Assembly (NCBI RefSeq): GCF_907164915.1
Contig: NC_061863.1
Span: forward strand, 35,995,382 to 36,059,381
DNA: 64,000 bases
Direction: 5' to 3'
Source of the DNA: Impatiens glandulifera
Taxonomy: Eukaryota > Streptophyta > Magnoliopsida > Ericales > Balsaminaceae
Shown: piece by piece, positions 47,297-58,480 of the stretch
Layout: each line of letters begins with the position of its first letter
Position numbering within the stretch: position 1 is the stretch's first letter
Program-made: the position numbers and the translations under genes
The notes under the pieces: generated by a model
The model's database searches: none
The model's input: only the letters and a program-made list of their open reading frames with translations
Told to the model about the DNA's origin: nothing

Positions 47297-47880
47297 CACC
47301 GGTGAAAAAAGGGCCATTACCGAGAGTATAAACTCTCGGTAATGGTCCTATATCTGTCGGTATAGATATAATACCGAGAGTTTGGGTAACTCTCGGCATT
47401 CGTCGGTATTGCCATTTTCGGTAAATCTAATTAGGTGTTTACCGAGAAATTTCATAAATCTCTCGGTTTAGATACCAGAGAAAAAAAAACGAGAGTTATT
47501 TAAAAACTCTCGGTTTTTCCTTACAAGAAAACCCGAGAGTTATTTGAAAAACTCTCGGATTTTTCCTCGCAAGAAAAACCGAGAGTTATTTGATTAACTC
47601 TCGATTTTTCCTTACAAGAAAACCCGAGAGTTATTTGACAAACTCTCGGATTTCACTCACAAGAAAAACCAAGAGTTATTTGAAAAACTCTCGTTTTTTC
47701 CCTTGCAAGAAAAATCGAGAGTATTTCAAATAACTCTCGGGTTTTCTTGTAAGGGAAAACCGAGAGTTTTTCAAATAACTCTCGGGTTTTCTTTTAAGGA
47801 AGAACCGAGAGTTTTTCAAATAACTCTCGGGTTTTCTTTTAAGGAAAAACCGAGAGTTTTTCAAATAACTCTCGGTTTTA
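47297..47880 (+). mobile_element. CACTA (En/Spm) terminus with subterminal repeats, truncated
   Basis: CACCGGTGAAAAAAGGGCC at 47297 fits CACTA-type termini of the form CACTGGTGnAAAA. It is followed by dense copies of the motif ACCGAGAGTT and its inverse AACTCTCGGT, as in the subterminal regions bound by CACTA transposases. No opposite terminus or transposase gene, so a fragment. Open frames at 47676-47894 on both strands arise only from the repeats. Confidence 0.65.
47490..47880. repeat. inverted array of ~55-bp hairpin units
   Basis: Left part: units ACAAGAAAACCCGAGAGTTA + TTTGAAAAACTCTCGG; near 47705 the order flips and units run as the reverse complement (CAAATAACTCTCGGGTTTTC). Each unit itself contains the inverted pair CGAGAGTT/AACTCTCG. 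About four units lie on each side of the flip. Confidence 0.85.
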
Positions 47881-48203
47881 AGAATAAAAATTGAAGTTGA
47901 AAAAATAATTTAAAAAATATAAAATAATTAAAATTGGAGTTTTATGACTTTGTTGGGAGAGAATGTGGATAAAATCAAATTAAATGAGGTATTTATGATA
48001 CATTTTTAATGATGAAAATTTTAAAAAATTACAGATTAACTTTTAATTAAAAAATTAATATTAATATAGTCGATCCCGTACTCGACCGGGTACCTTCTCC
48101 CTCTCTCCGTGCCCGATTCCGACCCTGAACACGATTTAAAATACCCGAATCTGATTATCGGGTATCCACGAGTATCGGATATACGAGTATCATTGGCATC
48201 CCT

Positions 48204-48537
48204 AGTGTATAAAACCCCTGGTGTATAAGATGACAAACATTGTTTTATCATTTGGGTAACTCTTTTTTATTATGTGATGTAAATTAATTGTTTTATTTTA
48301 TTTGTGTATTTAATTGTGATTATTTTCAATTTATTAAGAGAAATAATAAGGATGAGAATAATATGATAAGAAAATTAACAGAAATAATGTTATTCCTCAT
48401 ATATATTAAAAATTTAATAAGAGATAATTTTTCGAATTTTTTCACACAAAGAGTACACATTATTTCTCTTAATTTTTTTCTCATATTATTCTCTTTCATT
48501 TATTAACAATCGATTAATTGACACAATTTTCTATATT
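48204..48537. other. AT-rich spacer
   Basis: Nothing recognised. Confidence 0.45.
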
Positions 48538-48653
48538 AAAAAGTTGAACTTATATTATTAGGAATGTCACACTTTTATCAAATTTTATATTGTATTTAAA
48601 ATATAAAATCTTATTAGCTTACTTGTTTAAAGAATTGTATTTATTTTTGTTAG
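48538..48653 (+). repeat. SINE-like element, left piece
   Basis: AAGTTGAACTTATATTA, then TTTATCAAATTT and GCTTACTTGTTTAAAGAATT match 31444-31529 (the tRNA-like head), though box A is mutated. The copy stops at GTTAG, where the next element begins. Confidence 0.6.
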
Positions 48654-49738
48654 CCATCTCCAACCCTTAATCCCAAAATCTTACAACCAAAATATAATAT
48701 ATGTCAAATTAAACAGTAATTTATCTCCAACCCAAAAAACTTATTTTCAAACTTAAAAAGAATATTCTCAGAATATTGATTTTTTACGAACTTTTTAACA
48801 TTTTCAATACTATCTACATATTTATAAATTTTATAAATTAAACCCCAATATTTTTTTATTTAATTAAAAACAATTATAATAAAATTAATTATAGATTAAT
48901 AATTTATATATATTAAAAATCAAATTAAACATCATTACATAAACAAAAATTACAATAAACCGAACAAAAAAATTACATTAAAACAAACATTACTAAAAAT
49001 TAAAAAAATACTTCGTACACATAAATTAACAATGTATCAATTCTCGAAAATTGTGTACTCCTACGACAAATAATCAATTAATGCATTACGAAATACAGTG
49101 TGATCTTCTTTATCTTTTTTTGTAAGACATATAAAATCTTGAAATCGACTATTTTAATCTTTAAATCTTTATCAATTAATTAATGTAGTCTAAAATATTT
49201 TTTATTTTTAATTTGTAGTTTGTAATGTTATTTTCATATTTTGTATTTTATTATATTTATATTTTAACCCTTTTTTTAATTTTATTATAAATTTAGGATA
49301 AAAAAATATACATATAAGAAAAATGTAATTAAATATATATAAAAAATAAAATTAATATAAAAATAAATAAATATATTATATAAATATATAAAAAACAAAA
49401 TTAATATATTAAAAGATTATATAAAAAAATAAAAAATATAAACAAAATTAATATATAAATAAATTATATATAAAATTAAATTAAACCTATAACTTTAAAC
49501 CCAATATATTAAAAGATTATATATTAATATATATATATATATATATATTTTAGTATTGGATGTATTTTAATATTTATAGATTGGGTTTAAAGTTATAGGT
49601 TTAATTTTATTTTATATATATATATATAATTTTTCAGGAGAGAAATGGATAAAAAACCCATAATGGGTATGAGTTTGATGGTGGATTGAAGCTTACAAAC
49701 TCAAAATGGGTTTGCGTATGCCGTTGTATTGGAGACGG
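48654..49738. mobile_element. MITE-like TIR element, copy 2, nested in the SINE-like repeat
   Basis: Starts CCATCTCCAACCC; its inverse end is CCGTCTCCAATAC. It shares the left several hundred bases with 13594-14286 (ACAGTAATTTATCTCCAACCC, AATATTCTCAGAATATTGAT). It sits exactly where the intact SINE-like copy at 31530 is continuous. No clean target-site duplication. Confidence 0.65.
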
Positions 49739-49901
49739 TCTAAGTTCGAAACATAAATAAAACATTTTTAATTTTATTTTTAACTGTTTCAAATTTATGG
49801 ACAGGTCAACCACAATCCGACCCAAATATTAATTTACTCTCACATATATTCAAATTAACCACAACTCTATACTCGACAAATCAAACAAATTCAAATTAAG
49901 C

Positions 49902-49950
<49 letters not shown>
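49739..49950 (+). repeat. SINE-like element, right piece with AT tail
   Basis: Resumes at AAGTTCGAAACATA (box B) and continues with AACTGTTTCAAATTTATGG, GGTCAACC, CAATCCGACCCAAATATT, then an AT microsatellite at about 49909-49950. Confidence 0.65.
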
Positions 49951-49953
<3 letters not shown>

Positions 49954-50016
49954 TTGAGTTTATTAGGATTTCTTTACTATTCTCTTTAAATGCAATATAA
50001 TTCACTATCATATACT

Positions 50017-50732
50017 AGTATGTTTGGATGATTAGAATTGGAATTGAAATTCAATTCAATAAGAATAATCATTAAATTATAATTCAATTTATATATTTAG
50101 GAAAATTACATAATTGTAATTTAATCTCAATTCAATTCATACGTTTGTAAAAAAAATACGTTTATTAAAATATTGATTTGACACAACTAATTAAGATATC
50201 TCAAGGGTCTAGAGATTTTTTTAAGTTTTGTTTTTCATTAAAAAATATCGGTCAACACGTTAACTTCATATAACAAAAAAAAAATTATCGGTTCAACATT
50301 TTAACTTACTAAATTTAAAAACAAAATATCAGTTCAACATGTTAACTTCTTAAATTAATATATATATATATATATATTAGTTAAAAATATTAACTTACTA
50401 AATTAAAAAATATATCGATTCTATATTTTAACATCTTAAATTCCAAAAAATAAAAAGTATCGATTAAAGAGTTTAATTGTGTTTTAAATGATGAAATAAT
50501 AATTTATTTTGTTTTAAAAACATAAAAAAATAAAATTTGAAATAATAGTTTCGACCTAAAAATAGTGTGATTGAGAACTATAAAATTAGACTAGATGGAA
50601 TTAAATTAAAATTCTAATTTTATTTTTAATTCTTAATATTAAAGTACCAAACTTAAACTTAAGAATGTGAATTAGACCTTCCAATCTAATTTCAATGCCA
50701 ATTTTAAGATTACCAAACACACCTTTAAAAGA
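50017..50732. mobile_element. TIR element related in ends to the foldback element
   Basis: Left end GTATGTTTGGATGATTAGAA then TTGGAATTG; inverse right end AGGTGTGTTTGGTAATC then AAAATTGGCATTG. These resemble the termini of 36323-39185. The interior contains repeated ATCGGTTCAACA and TTAACTT motifs and is non-coding. Confidence 0.55.
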
Positions 50733-50993
50733 GGTTTTCCAAATTAACTATTTTATTGGGGGTGTTACCCCTTCCACTATCGATGAATGAAACTCTCTTA
50801 CTCATTCTCTCATTAAAACAAAAAACCTGGTTACTATCACCAAGTCGGTTGTTTGTCGTGCCATGACAACCAAAAGACCTCGTCAATACATCTCTTATGT
50901 GTCTACACTATATATTTATTATGTGTATGCATGTATAGTCTAAGTGAACATTTGAGCATGTTCATTTCCTTCAAATTAGACACATATTTGTAA

Positions 50994-52265
50994 ATGTTTA
51001 AATTCTCAGTCAGAAGCGATATCCATGTTGACATCGAGCTAATCCTATGGGTTGAAAACTTCCACAAAAATGAGTGGAACTATGAGATTTATGGACTAAC
51101 CCCCATCAGAAAGTTTACAAACTTCAAAATAAACCTCACCTTCATGATGAAAATAAGGTGGATCCACACAGGACAAGTTTATAATATGGGAGAAAGGGTT
51201 GTGCCCAACCATAAAAGAATTCCGAGCTATCCTTATGGTGGACAATAAAAATGTTCTTTACCTCAAACCACATGTAAAATCAATGTCTTTAAGGAAGATC
51301 TTGCAAGAGATATACGAATATACTAAAATAACATCCGAAACAATAATAAAAAACAATTTCATTGACTTCTAGAAATGGACGAAAATGGAAATCATTTATG
51401 GACAACTCCTTCTAACCATGGGGTCCTCCTTGATAACATTGACAGTCCTGCTGACCCATTTCTTCATGTATCCGGCAGATGATAAGCCATCTTCCAAATT
51501 CCTGGAAGCAACATACCACATTCTAAGGAGAAACAAAGACCCCTCGAGTATCATTTTGGATACAACTCTAATGAGTTTGAACGACTCGTTCTTAACCTCA
51601 TCTGTGAGCAAAAGAAGCTCACCTTTGGTACTTTACATCTGCTTGCTTGACAAGTTTGGGCGCCTGCCACCAGTATGTCCTAAAGATGTATTATCTCCCT
51701 CTCCTTCAATATCGAAGAATGAGGAAAGCTTCGCCCAAACCACTCGTAGAAAGTGGCAATAAAATCATGGAATTACTCCCATGGTACCCCATTAAGAGAA
51801 TGACATACATGATGGATGACATATCCATGATCATGCTTATGAGCTTGGAATGGATCACATTTGACTACACTCACGACCTCTATAAACAGTTTGATTGTGG
51901 TTTTATGCCCCCTTATATGGGAAATGACATCGCTATAGACAAACCAATCGATCACTAGGGCCTTGTCTTTGTAAAATATCAACAAGAGAATATTGTCTAT
52001 AATAAACTTTGCGAGTATGTTTATATACAACTCTATGTTTTTTAATCGAATTAGAAAAGGAGATGCTCATTCTCTAGTATTAATTTTATATGTATATGCA
52101 TTGCATTTGTACTTTGTTACATCTACAAACCCTCATTTCTTTCTCTTCACAATAGTCCATGACTACGACAAGCCGACACGCCCCCAAGAAAGAGAGATCC
52201 AAAAACCGGACGTTTTATACGACACCAAATGGTCAAAGAACCCTACGTACCTGAATCAATCTTAG
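50994..52265 (+). pseudogene. unassigned ORF region before gag (ORF1-like)
   Basis: Open pieces at 50994-51248, 51385-51762, 51647-51958 and 51993-52265 follow one another in different frames with more even base composition than the spacer to the left, so coding origin is likely. I recognise no domain. Ogre-type elements often carry an additional ORF upstream of gag; this position suits that, but it is inference. Confidence 0.4.
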
Positions 52266-52559
52266 AGGCCGACTTTAAAGAAATGAAGAAAGCTCTATAA
52301 CATGTAACAGAGCAACTCACGTTGATCACATCTTCTTTAGCTAATCAGAAAATTTCGTCCACATCCGTCTACATCCCACTTTCTCTTCATTTTTCTAACC
52401 AGACAATCCCGGTTATGTTCACTCTCATTAACTCCCATCCCACTAGTCAAAAAGCTCAAAAAGAAGTATATCTCTATGAAGACTCCGAAGAGAATATTGA
52501 CCAACTTACATGGGTACAACGTGAGGAAGTAATCAACCCTTGGTCATAGGAAAACAAAT

Positions 52560-53605
52560 TTTAGTGGCTGACCAACCACCGTTAACGAAATATGAACGTC
52601 AAATGACTCAAGTTCAAGCCATGCAAGCATAGATGCAAGCCCAGCTAGACAAGTTAACTAAGGGAAAAAGAACTGAAGAACACCATGAGAGGAAGGATGC
52701 TATGAAATCTATTGAATGAGCAGTTATTCCAATATGTGTCAAACTTCTATCTCTCTATCTAGTACATAGGAAAAAGCAATTTGTCTGTCTTTTCAAAATG
52801 TACGCTTCTGTAATGACCCCATTACGACTTAGAGAACCAACTATTCTCCACCTATTCCTCTAGTATATTGATGATGATGCCCTGCGCTGGTATCACCAAC
52901 AAAAGATAGTTTATCTATAGAGCATAGAAGAATTGGCTGCAATGTTCAAAGAATGATTCTCAATGCATCTCAACCTCGAACGACTAGAAAAGAGGTTGAA
53001 GAAATCAAATAGGAAGAAAATGAGAAATTTCCTGTGCTTGTCGAAGATGGAAAGTTGTCGCCGAGGAAATTGGTTTCTTTTCTGAGCGAACAACGTCAAA
53101 TTGACATGATCTTGGAAAACATTAATGGACGATATTCTATTGGACTCTCCGTCAAAACTTTCCAAACAATGAAAAAATTGTGAAAAACTAGCATCAACCT
53201 CGACAATGCTATCGAGAAGGAAGGAAAAGATGGAAAAATAGTCAAAGCTACCCACCTTCAATTCGTTTATCGAGAAAAGGAAAAGATGCAAGTACACTAG
53301 CTAATTATTGCCTAGAAAGAGCAATCACCTCAAAAGGCGAGCCCAATTAAGCCTCGTCAGCCTAAAGTAGATACAACTACTCCTACTAAGGGCACACCTC
53401 CAAAAACATAAATCCCCTAGAGTCTTTAACGATCTAGGGATGCCTTTAAGTCAAGTGATGAAAATTCTTCAAGAAAAGAATCTCGTCAAACCACTTTAAC
53501 AAGAACAAACAAACCATTCTTAGGAAAGTACGAGAACGCTTGGTGTGCATATCACTTAGTAAAGGGCCGCACTACTGACAATTGCAACGCCCTTAAACAT
53601 TTGTT
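52560..53605 (+). pseudogene. Tat/Ogre-like gag
   Basis: Across frames one reads a coiled Gln-rich start (TKYERQMTQVQAMQA), a gag core with DDALRWYHQ and SIEELAAMFKE near 52875-52950, and a C-terminal part with PLSQVMKILQEKNLVKPL. At about 53545-53600 a frame gives CAYH, then G, H, TT, DNC, ALKH, the zinc-knuckle-like motif of this lineage. At least eight stops. Confidence 0.72.
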
Positions 53606-53612
53606 CTAGGAC

Positions 53613-54044
53613 TTGATTGATCAAAACTTGATCACTAAGTCAGAAATAGCAAAGAATTCGCTACCAGATTATAAAGTCAACATGCTTACCACTAATGAAG
53701 CATCTTTTGACTACAATGTGTTACTAGACCTGATCCATAACACTGAGGAAGAGATCAACATGATTGATCCCTGGCCAAAAGACAAGTCCAAAGCTTTCTC
53801 CGACGAGAATTTTGAATGGTGGAAGTCAAATACGACTGCCCACATATATGCCGAAATTGAAATCGCGACAACACGTGGTGGAACAGATTTTCAACCTAGT
53901 TTCATAAAAACAACATCGACCAATGTTCCATCCACCTCCCAACTTCTTGTAGGAACTAGAAGAGAGGATGAGCCTAGAGCTCTTAACCTAGGAGAAATCC
54001 TCCTCAATCAACTGAAAAAGACAAATGCTAACATTTCCATCTAG
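53613..54044 (+). pseudogene. gag-protease spacer, longest open piece
   Basis: 143 codons without a stop, beginning right after the gag zinc motif (DLIDQNLITKSEIA continues it). Acidic and Ser/Thr-rich, with no known domain. It ends in a TAG just before the protease. Confidence 0.6.
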
Positions 54045-54088
54045 GAAATCCTGATGTACTCTATCAAGCACATAAAGCAGTCCTCAAT

Positions 54089-54600
54089 GTGTTAAGCAAA
54101 GCTAACATCTTTGCCATCACCACCCCTGAAGAGCTAGTAGAGATCATATTCACTAGTTTGAAACACAACATGATTGGTTTCGAAGACAAGGATCTTCTAT
54201 CAGACGAAATAAATCATGACAAGGCCTTCTACATTTCTGTGCAAATAGAGGAAAATACTGTACCAATGGTCTTGTTAGACAATAGATCCGCTCTCAATAT
54301 ATGTCCTTGGAGGACACTTGAGAAGATAGGTGTGTTAGTGGTTTCAACAATTCTCACCACGAGATAATGGGTTGCTTCAAGTGCATCATCCGAGTGGTTG
54401 ACATCCCCTTCCAAGTTGATTTTATGTCATCAACATGTAGCATTCCTATAACTTAATCTTTGGAAGACTATGGCTTCATCAAGCCAAGCCTTTAGCCTCT
54501 ACCCTACACCAAAAACTTAGGTTCACCGCCAATGACCAAGTCATCACAGTCAACGATGCAATTGACACCACATCAATCATAGGGTCTACCCATATTAACT
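54089..54600 (+). pseudogene. Tat/Ogre-like aspartic protease
   Basis: The open piece 54089-54364 contains DKAFYISVQIEE and VPMVLLDNRSALNICPWRTL, the active-site region with Asp at 54278-54280. This lineage usually has D-N-G; here the Gly is Arg. It continues out of frame beyond 54367. Confidence 0.78.
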
Positions 54601-54682
54601 CCCTAAGGTTGAACTAAGCGGGTTCGAGATATGTCCAATCCTCTTAAAAGGTAAATACTCATCCAAAAACCCTGACTTTAGT

Positions 54683-54892
54683 ATGTTTAGTCTCTCCTCA
54701 ATCAAAATGATGCGCAAAATAGGATATTTCCCTGGCATGGGGTTAGGCCCAATTGCCAAAGGCATTTCATCATTCCCGCAACCATGTTGTAACATTGAAT
54801 CAACACGGTCTATGATACATCCCTATAAGATTCGAAGAAATTCGCACGAAAAAGATATCCAAAAGACACATAGATGTTCCACCAATCTTTAA
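54683..54892 (+). pseudogene. G-patch-like segment of the gypsy polyprotein
   Basis: MMRKIGYFPGMGLGPIAKGI resembles the G-patch-like stretch (MxxxGYxPGxGLGxxxxG) between protease and reverse transcriptase in Tat/Ogre elements. G-patches bind nucleic acid or helicases. Short match in a decayed copy. Confidence 0.6.
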
Positions 54893-55265
54893 TAGACAGT
54901 TCATTTGTGAGGTACAAAGCACCCTCTACTTTGACTTCCCCGAACCCTTTCCCAATCCTGATTTATAAAGACGTTTTACAGGTCTCAAAATCTTTTCAAA
55001 TTTCCCTTATAACCCTAACCTTTCTGTTTGTATGATAAGGAAAAGAATGGACTATTGGCGCGACGCCCTCCAAAACTTGGCTCGGATTCCCAAGAAAGCT
55101 ATCTCGGTTCTTAAGAAACGGACTCCCTTTCATCCATCGATATTGTGATCGATGAAAGTAGAACTGTTTCTCCTATCATGTTTAGAGAGGCTTTAAATAA
55201 TGTACATTGTAAAAATCTAAGAATAATGATCTTATTGGATCATCTTCTCTTACATGTAATAAACC
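54893..55265 (+). other. protease-RT linker of the gypsy element
   Basis: Decayed coding sequence with several stops; one frame reads KRMDYWRDALQN near 55045. Ends at the LTR insertion point. Confidence 0.45.
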
Positions 55266-57299
55266 TGTTGGGTCAAATTGTTTTGACTAAGTGTTGAAAT
55301 AATTTAATCACTGATATTTTTATGATGAAATAACTTATGAGTTTTGATACAGGTGTATTGAGACAATATGTTATAAGACTTGGATCTAATGAGGGTCATT
55401 AGACCGATTTTGGCTTTCATTGCATAAAATTAGACTTACAGTCTAACTCATCGGAGTTAGACGTGTAGTCTAATAGACGTGTAATTAGACGGATGGTCTA
55501 ATAGATACACGGAATTAGACGTAAGTCTAATAGAATTATACGTACAATCTAACTCATCGGAGTTAGACGTGTAGTCTAATAAATGTAAAGAATTAGACGC
55601 AAGTCTAATGAATGCACGGAATTAGACGTAAGTCTAATAGAATTAGACGTACAGTCTAACTCATCGGAGTTAGACGTGTAGTATAATAAATGTAAAGAAT
55701 TAGACGCAAGTCTAATGAATACACGGAATTAGACGTAAGTCTAATATGTTTGTAATTAGACGGGTAGTCTAATTGATATTCGGAATTAGACGTACAGTCA
55801 AACTCATCGGAGTTAGACGTGTAGTCTAATATATTTGTAATTAGACGGGTAGTCTAATTGATATTCAAAATTAGACGTACAGTCTAACTCATCGGAGTTA
55901 GACGTGTAGTCTAATATATTTGTAATTAGACGGGTAGTCTAATTTATGCGGAATTAGACATGCAGTCTAACTCAGTGGAGTTAGACGTGTAGTCTAATAG
56001 AATATGAAAGTTAGACGTGCGTCTTACTCCTTCAGACAAGTCTGAGGTAGAACCGGAATTAGACGTGCAGTCTAACTTAGTGGAGTTAGACGTGCAGTCT
56101 AATGCTTATTGAATAATTAGACGTGTGGTCTAATTAATGAAAGTTAGACGTGCGTCTAACTCCTTCAGACAAGTCTGAGGTAGAACCGGAATTAGACGTG
56201 TAGTCTAACTCAGTGGAGTTAGACGTGCAGTCTAATAGTTATTGAATAATTAGACGTGTGGTCTAATTAATGAAAGTTAGACGTGTATCTAACTCCTTCA
56301 GACAAGTCTGAGGTAGAACCGGAATTAGACGTGCAGTCTAACTCAGTGGAGTTAGACGTGCAGTCTAATGGTTATTGTAATTAGACGCGAGTCTAATTCT
56401 ATTAGACCAGGCGGTCTAATAGACGTTTTTCTATTAGAAGGAGATGACTTATTTCATTAGAATGATTTTCACAATCCGTCAAACTGAAATACGTCTAATG
56501 CTCAGTTTAAGCGGTACACTTGAATCTAGCATCTCACCTACCCACGTGCTATAGCTGTACCCTAATTCTGCTCCACTTTCTAGTGAAGATTAGTACAGCA
56601 GCTATACGCATCCAATCAAGGAATGCCACGTAAGAGAATTTTCCTCAAATTACTTGTTTTGCAGGTACATCCCTGATGAAATATTCGGCGCACTACCAGT
56701 TCTGTACGGTCACGATACTTGTGCTCAGAACCTGTTGTGTACAATGGAGGGTTTCCAATGAAAGAGTGCCACGTATCATTCTTTAAGTTTCGACCGTTAG
56801 CTCCTGCTCACTATTTAACCAATCCTAAGGACAACGGACGAAGCACCTGTTACTTGCCAATCCTGCTTACTAAAACTACAGAGAATTCAAGCCTTTGAAT
56901 ATTGTGAAGCTTCTTTCTGATTGTACTGTGTGTGAATCGAGAGAGAGAGAGCTAGAATCAAAACACCTTTAGCTGAGTGATATTCTTCATCTTGTAATTG
57001 AACAGAAAGTGTTCTGTTCAATAGTGAGCTAAGTGTGTGTGTAAACTGTATTTGATTCTAATCATATTATAGTGAATCCTTCCGGTGGTTGGAAGAAGGG
57101 GTGACGTAGGAGAGTTTCTCCAAACATCCATAAACAAACTGTTGTGTTCTTCTTTTCTGTCATCTTTTCATATTTCATCTTGTGCTTCAAACCCAAGTAA
57201 ACAATTCCGCCTTGAATCCGTTTCAAGTGTTTACACAAGTTTGCGTAGAATAGAAAGCGAATTAAATCCCTAACAGGATTTCTTTTAAACCATTTTTCA
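55266..57299 (+). mobile_element. copia-type solo LTR, ~2 kb, inserted in the gypsy element
   Basis: Begins TGTTGGGTCAAATTG after AAACC. The right end is uncertain: AAACC recurs at 57287-57291, which would make a 5-bp duplication, but similarity to the LTR at 39963-41414 (CCCTAACAGGATT, AACCATTTTTCA) seems to run to about 57299. TATTTAA at 56812-56818 may be its TATA box. Gypsy coding sequence resumes by 57318. Confidence 0.65.
55431..56440. repeat. 1-kb array of palindromic TTAGAC...GTCTAA units
   Basis: Dozens of copies of TTAGACGTGTAGTCTAA or variants with changed central bases (GTGCA, GGGTA, GTACA), each a 6-bp inverted repeat around 5 bases. They are organised in longer units of about 50-120 bp that include ACTCATCGGAG or ACTCAGTGGAG and, on the right, CCTTCAGACAAGTCTGAGG, another palindrome. 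Confidence 0.92.
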
Positions 57300-57317
57300 T
57301 AAGCCTTCATCCTTAGC

Positions 57318-58480
57318 CAGACCCCCGTTTCTATCGATAAAGCCGATCCTATCAAAACCTCTCGATGTAATACAAGAAGTAGATTTCGAATCTTTGAGTC
57401 AAAACAATATTTCATTTTGCTCTGACTTAAATTTCGAAATCATACACTTCGTAGAAACTGATGATGAGATTGTCTCTACCGCGAAAAAGACAATCGAAAA
57501 ACAATTTAAACACAACCGATGATCCTCATACGTACTAATTGGCCAAAGTTTAAACCCCCAAGAACGTCTAAAGATTGTTGAGCTACTAAGAGCCAACAAA
57601 GATGTCTTTTCCTAGTCATACAAGGACATGCCAGACATCAATCCAAACATCACACGACATCATATTCCTCTATATCCTGACGCTAAGCCCGTGAAGAAAA
57701 AGTTCAAACGGATGAAAGAGGAAGTCGTGAATAAAATTTGGGAAGAAGTCTGAAAGCAACTCAAAGTTGGATTACTCGAGGTAGTAGAATATCCAACTTG
57801 GATTGCCAATGTAGTCCCCGTTCTAAAGAAAGACAGAAGATTACGTGTGTGTAGATTATCGTGATCTGAACAAGGCCAACCTTAAAGATCATTTCTCATT
57901 ACCACACATCAAAATCTACCGATCATGAATTTTTATCATTCATGGACAGATTCTTAGGATACAACCAAATCATGAATTCCCCGCAAGATAGGGAAAAAAC
58001 CACGTTTATAATAAAAGTTGGAAATTTTTGTTATAGGGGCATGCCCTTCGGTCTTAAGAACGCGAGAGCCACCTATTAAAGTAAGCCACTATGATCCTTC
58101 ATGAAATGATCTACAAAGAAATGGAAGTATATGTCAATGACATGATTGTCAAATCAAAGGATCGAGAAGGACATGTCCTAAACCTCGGAAAATTCTTCCA
58201 ACGAATTAGGAAATATCAGCTACGACTCGACCCAAAGAAATGCACATTCAGAGTCACAACTCAAAAAATTCTAGGTTTCTTAATCACACAAAGGGGCATC
58301 GAAGTCGATTCCTCTAATATTGAAGCAATCACGACTATGCCGATCCTTTGAAAAGAAAGAGAGGTCCTCAGATTTTTGGGTAAAATTCAATTCATTAACC
58401 GATTCATCATTAAGCTTACTATGGAATGCGATCCGTTGTTAAAGATACTAATGAAATATCAAAATTTCATATGGGGATGA
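57318..58480 (+). pseudogene. gypsy reverse transcriptase
   Basis: Frames give NPQERLKIVELLRANKDVFS before the domain, then HHIPLYPDAKPVKKK, then (frame change) RVCVDYRDLNKANLKDHF with an intact first motif. The catalytic YVDD box is YVND at 58130-58141, an Asp-to-Asn change (AAT). Then MIVKSKDREGH, LRLDPKKCTF and ILGFLI follow in 58091-58348. Many stops. Confidence 0.85.

Larger units (their letters stand above)
47035..48203. mobile_element. possible hAT-type element holding the CACTA fragment
   Basis: CGGGTATCCGATTCCCCGACG at about 47069 and the inverse sequence at 48155-48203 (ending TGGCATCCCTA) look like the two GC-richer ends of a hAT-type MITE; the right end matches the TAGGGATGnCAAT terminus of the element at 27188. 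The left terminus is not resolved and no duplication was found. Confidence 0.35.

Noticed and set aside
47676..47894. Overlapping repeat-protein ORFs on both strands
   Set aside because: Both are translations of the CACTA subterminal repeats, not proteins.
55266..57286. AAACC pair as proof of LTR ends
   Set aside because: The right AAACC lies within sequence that seems shared with the other LTR of the family, and the block would not end in CA; kept as a possibility only.
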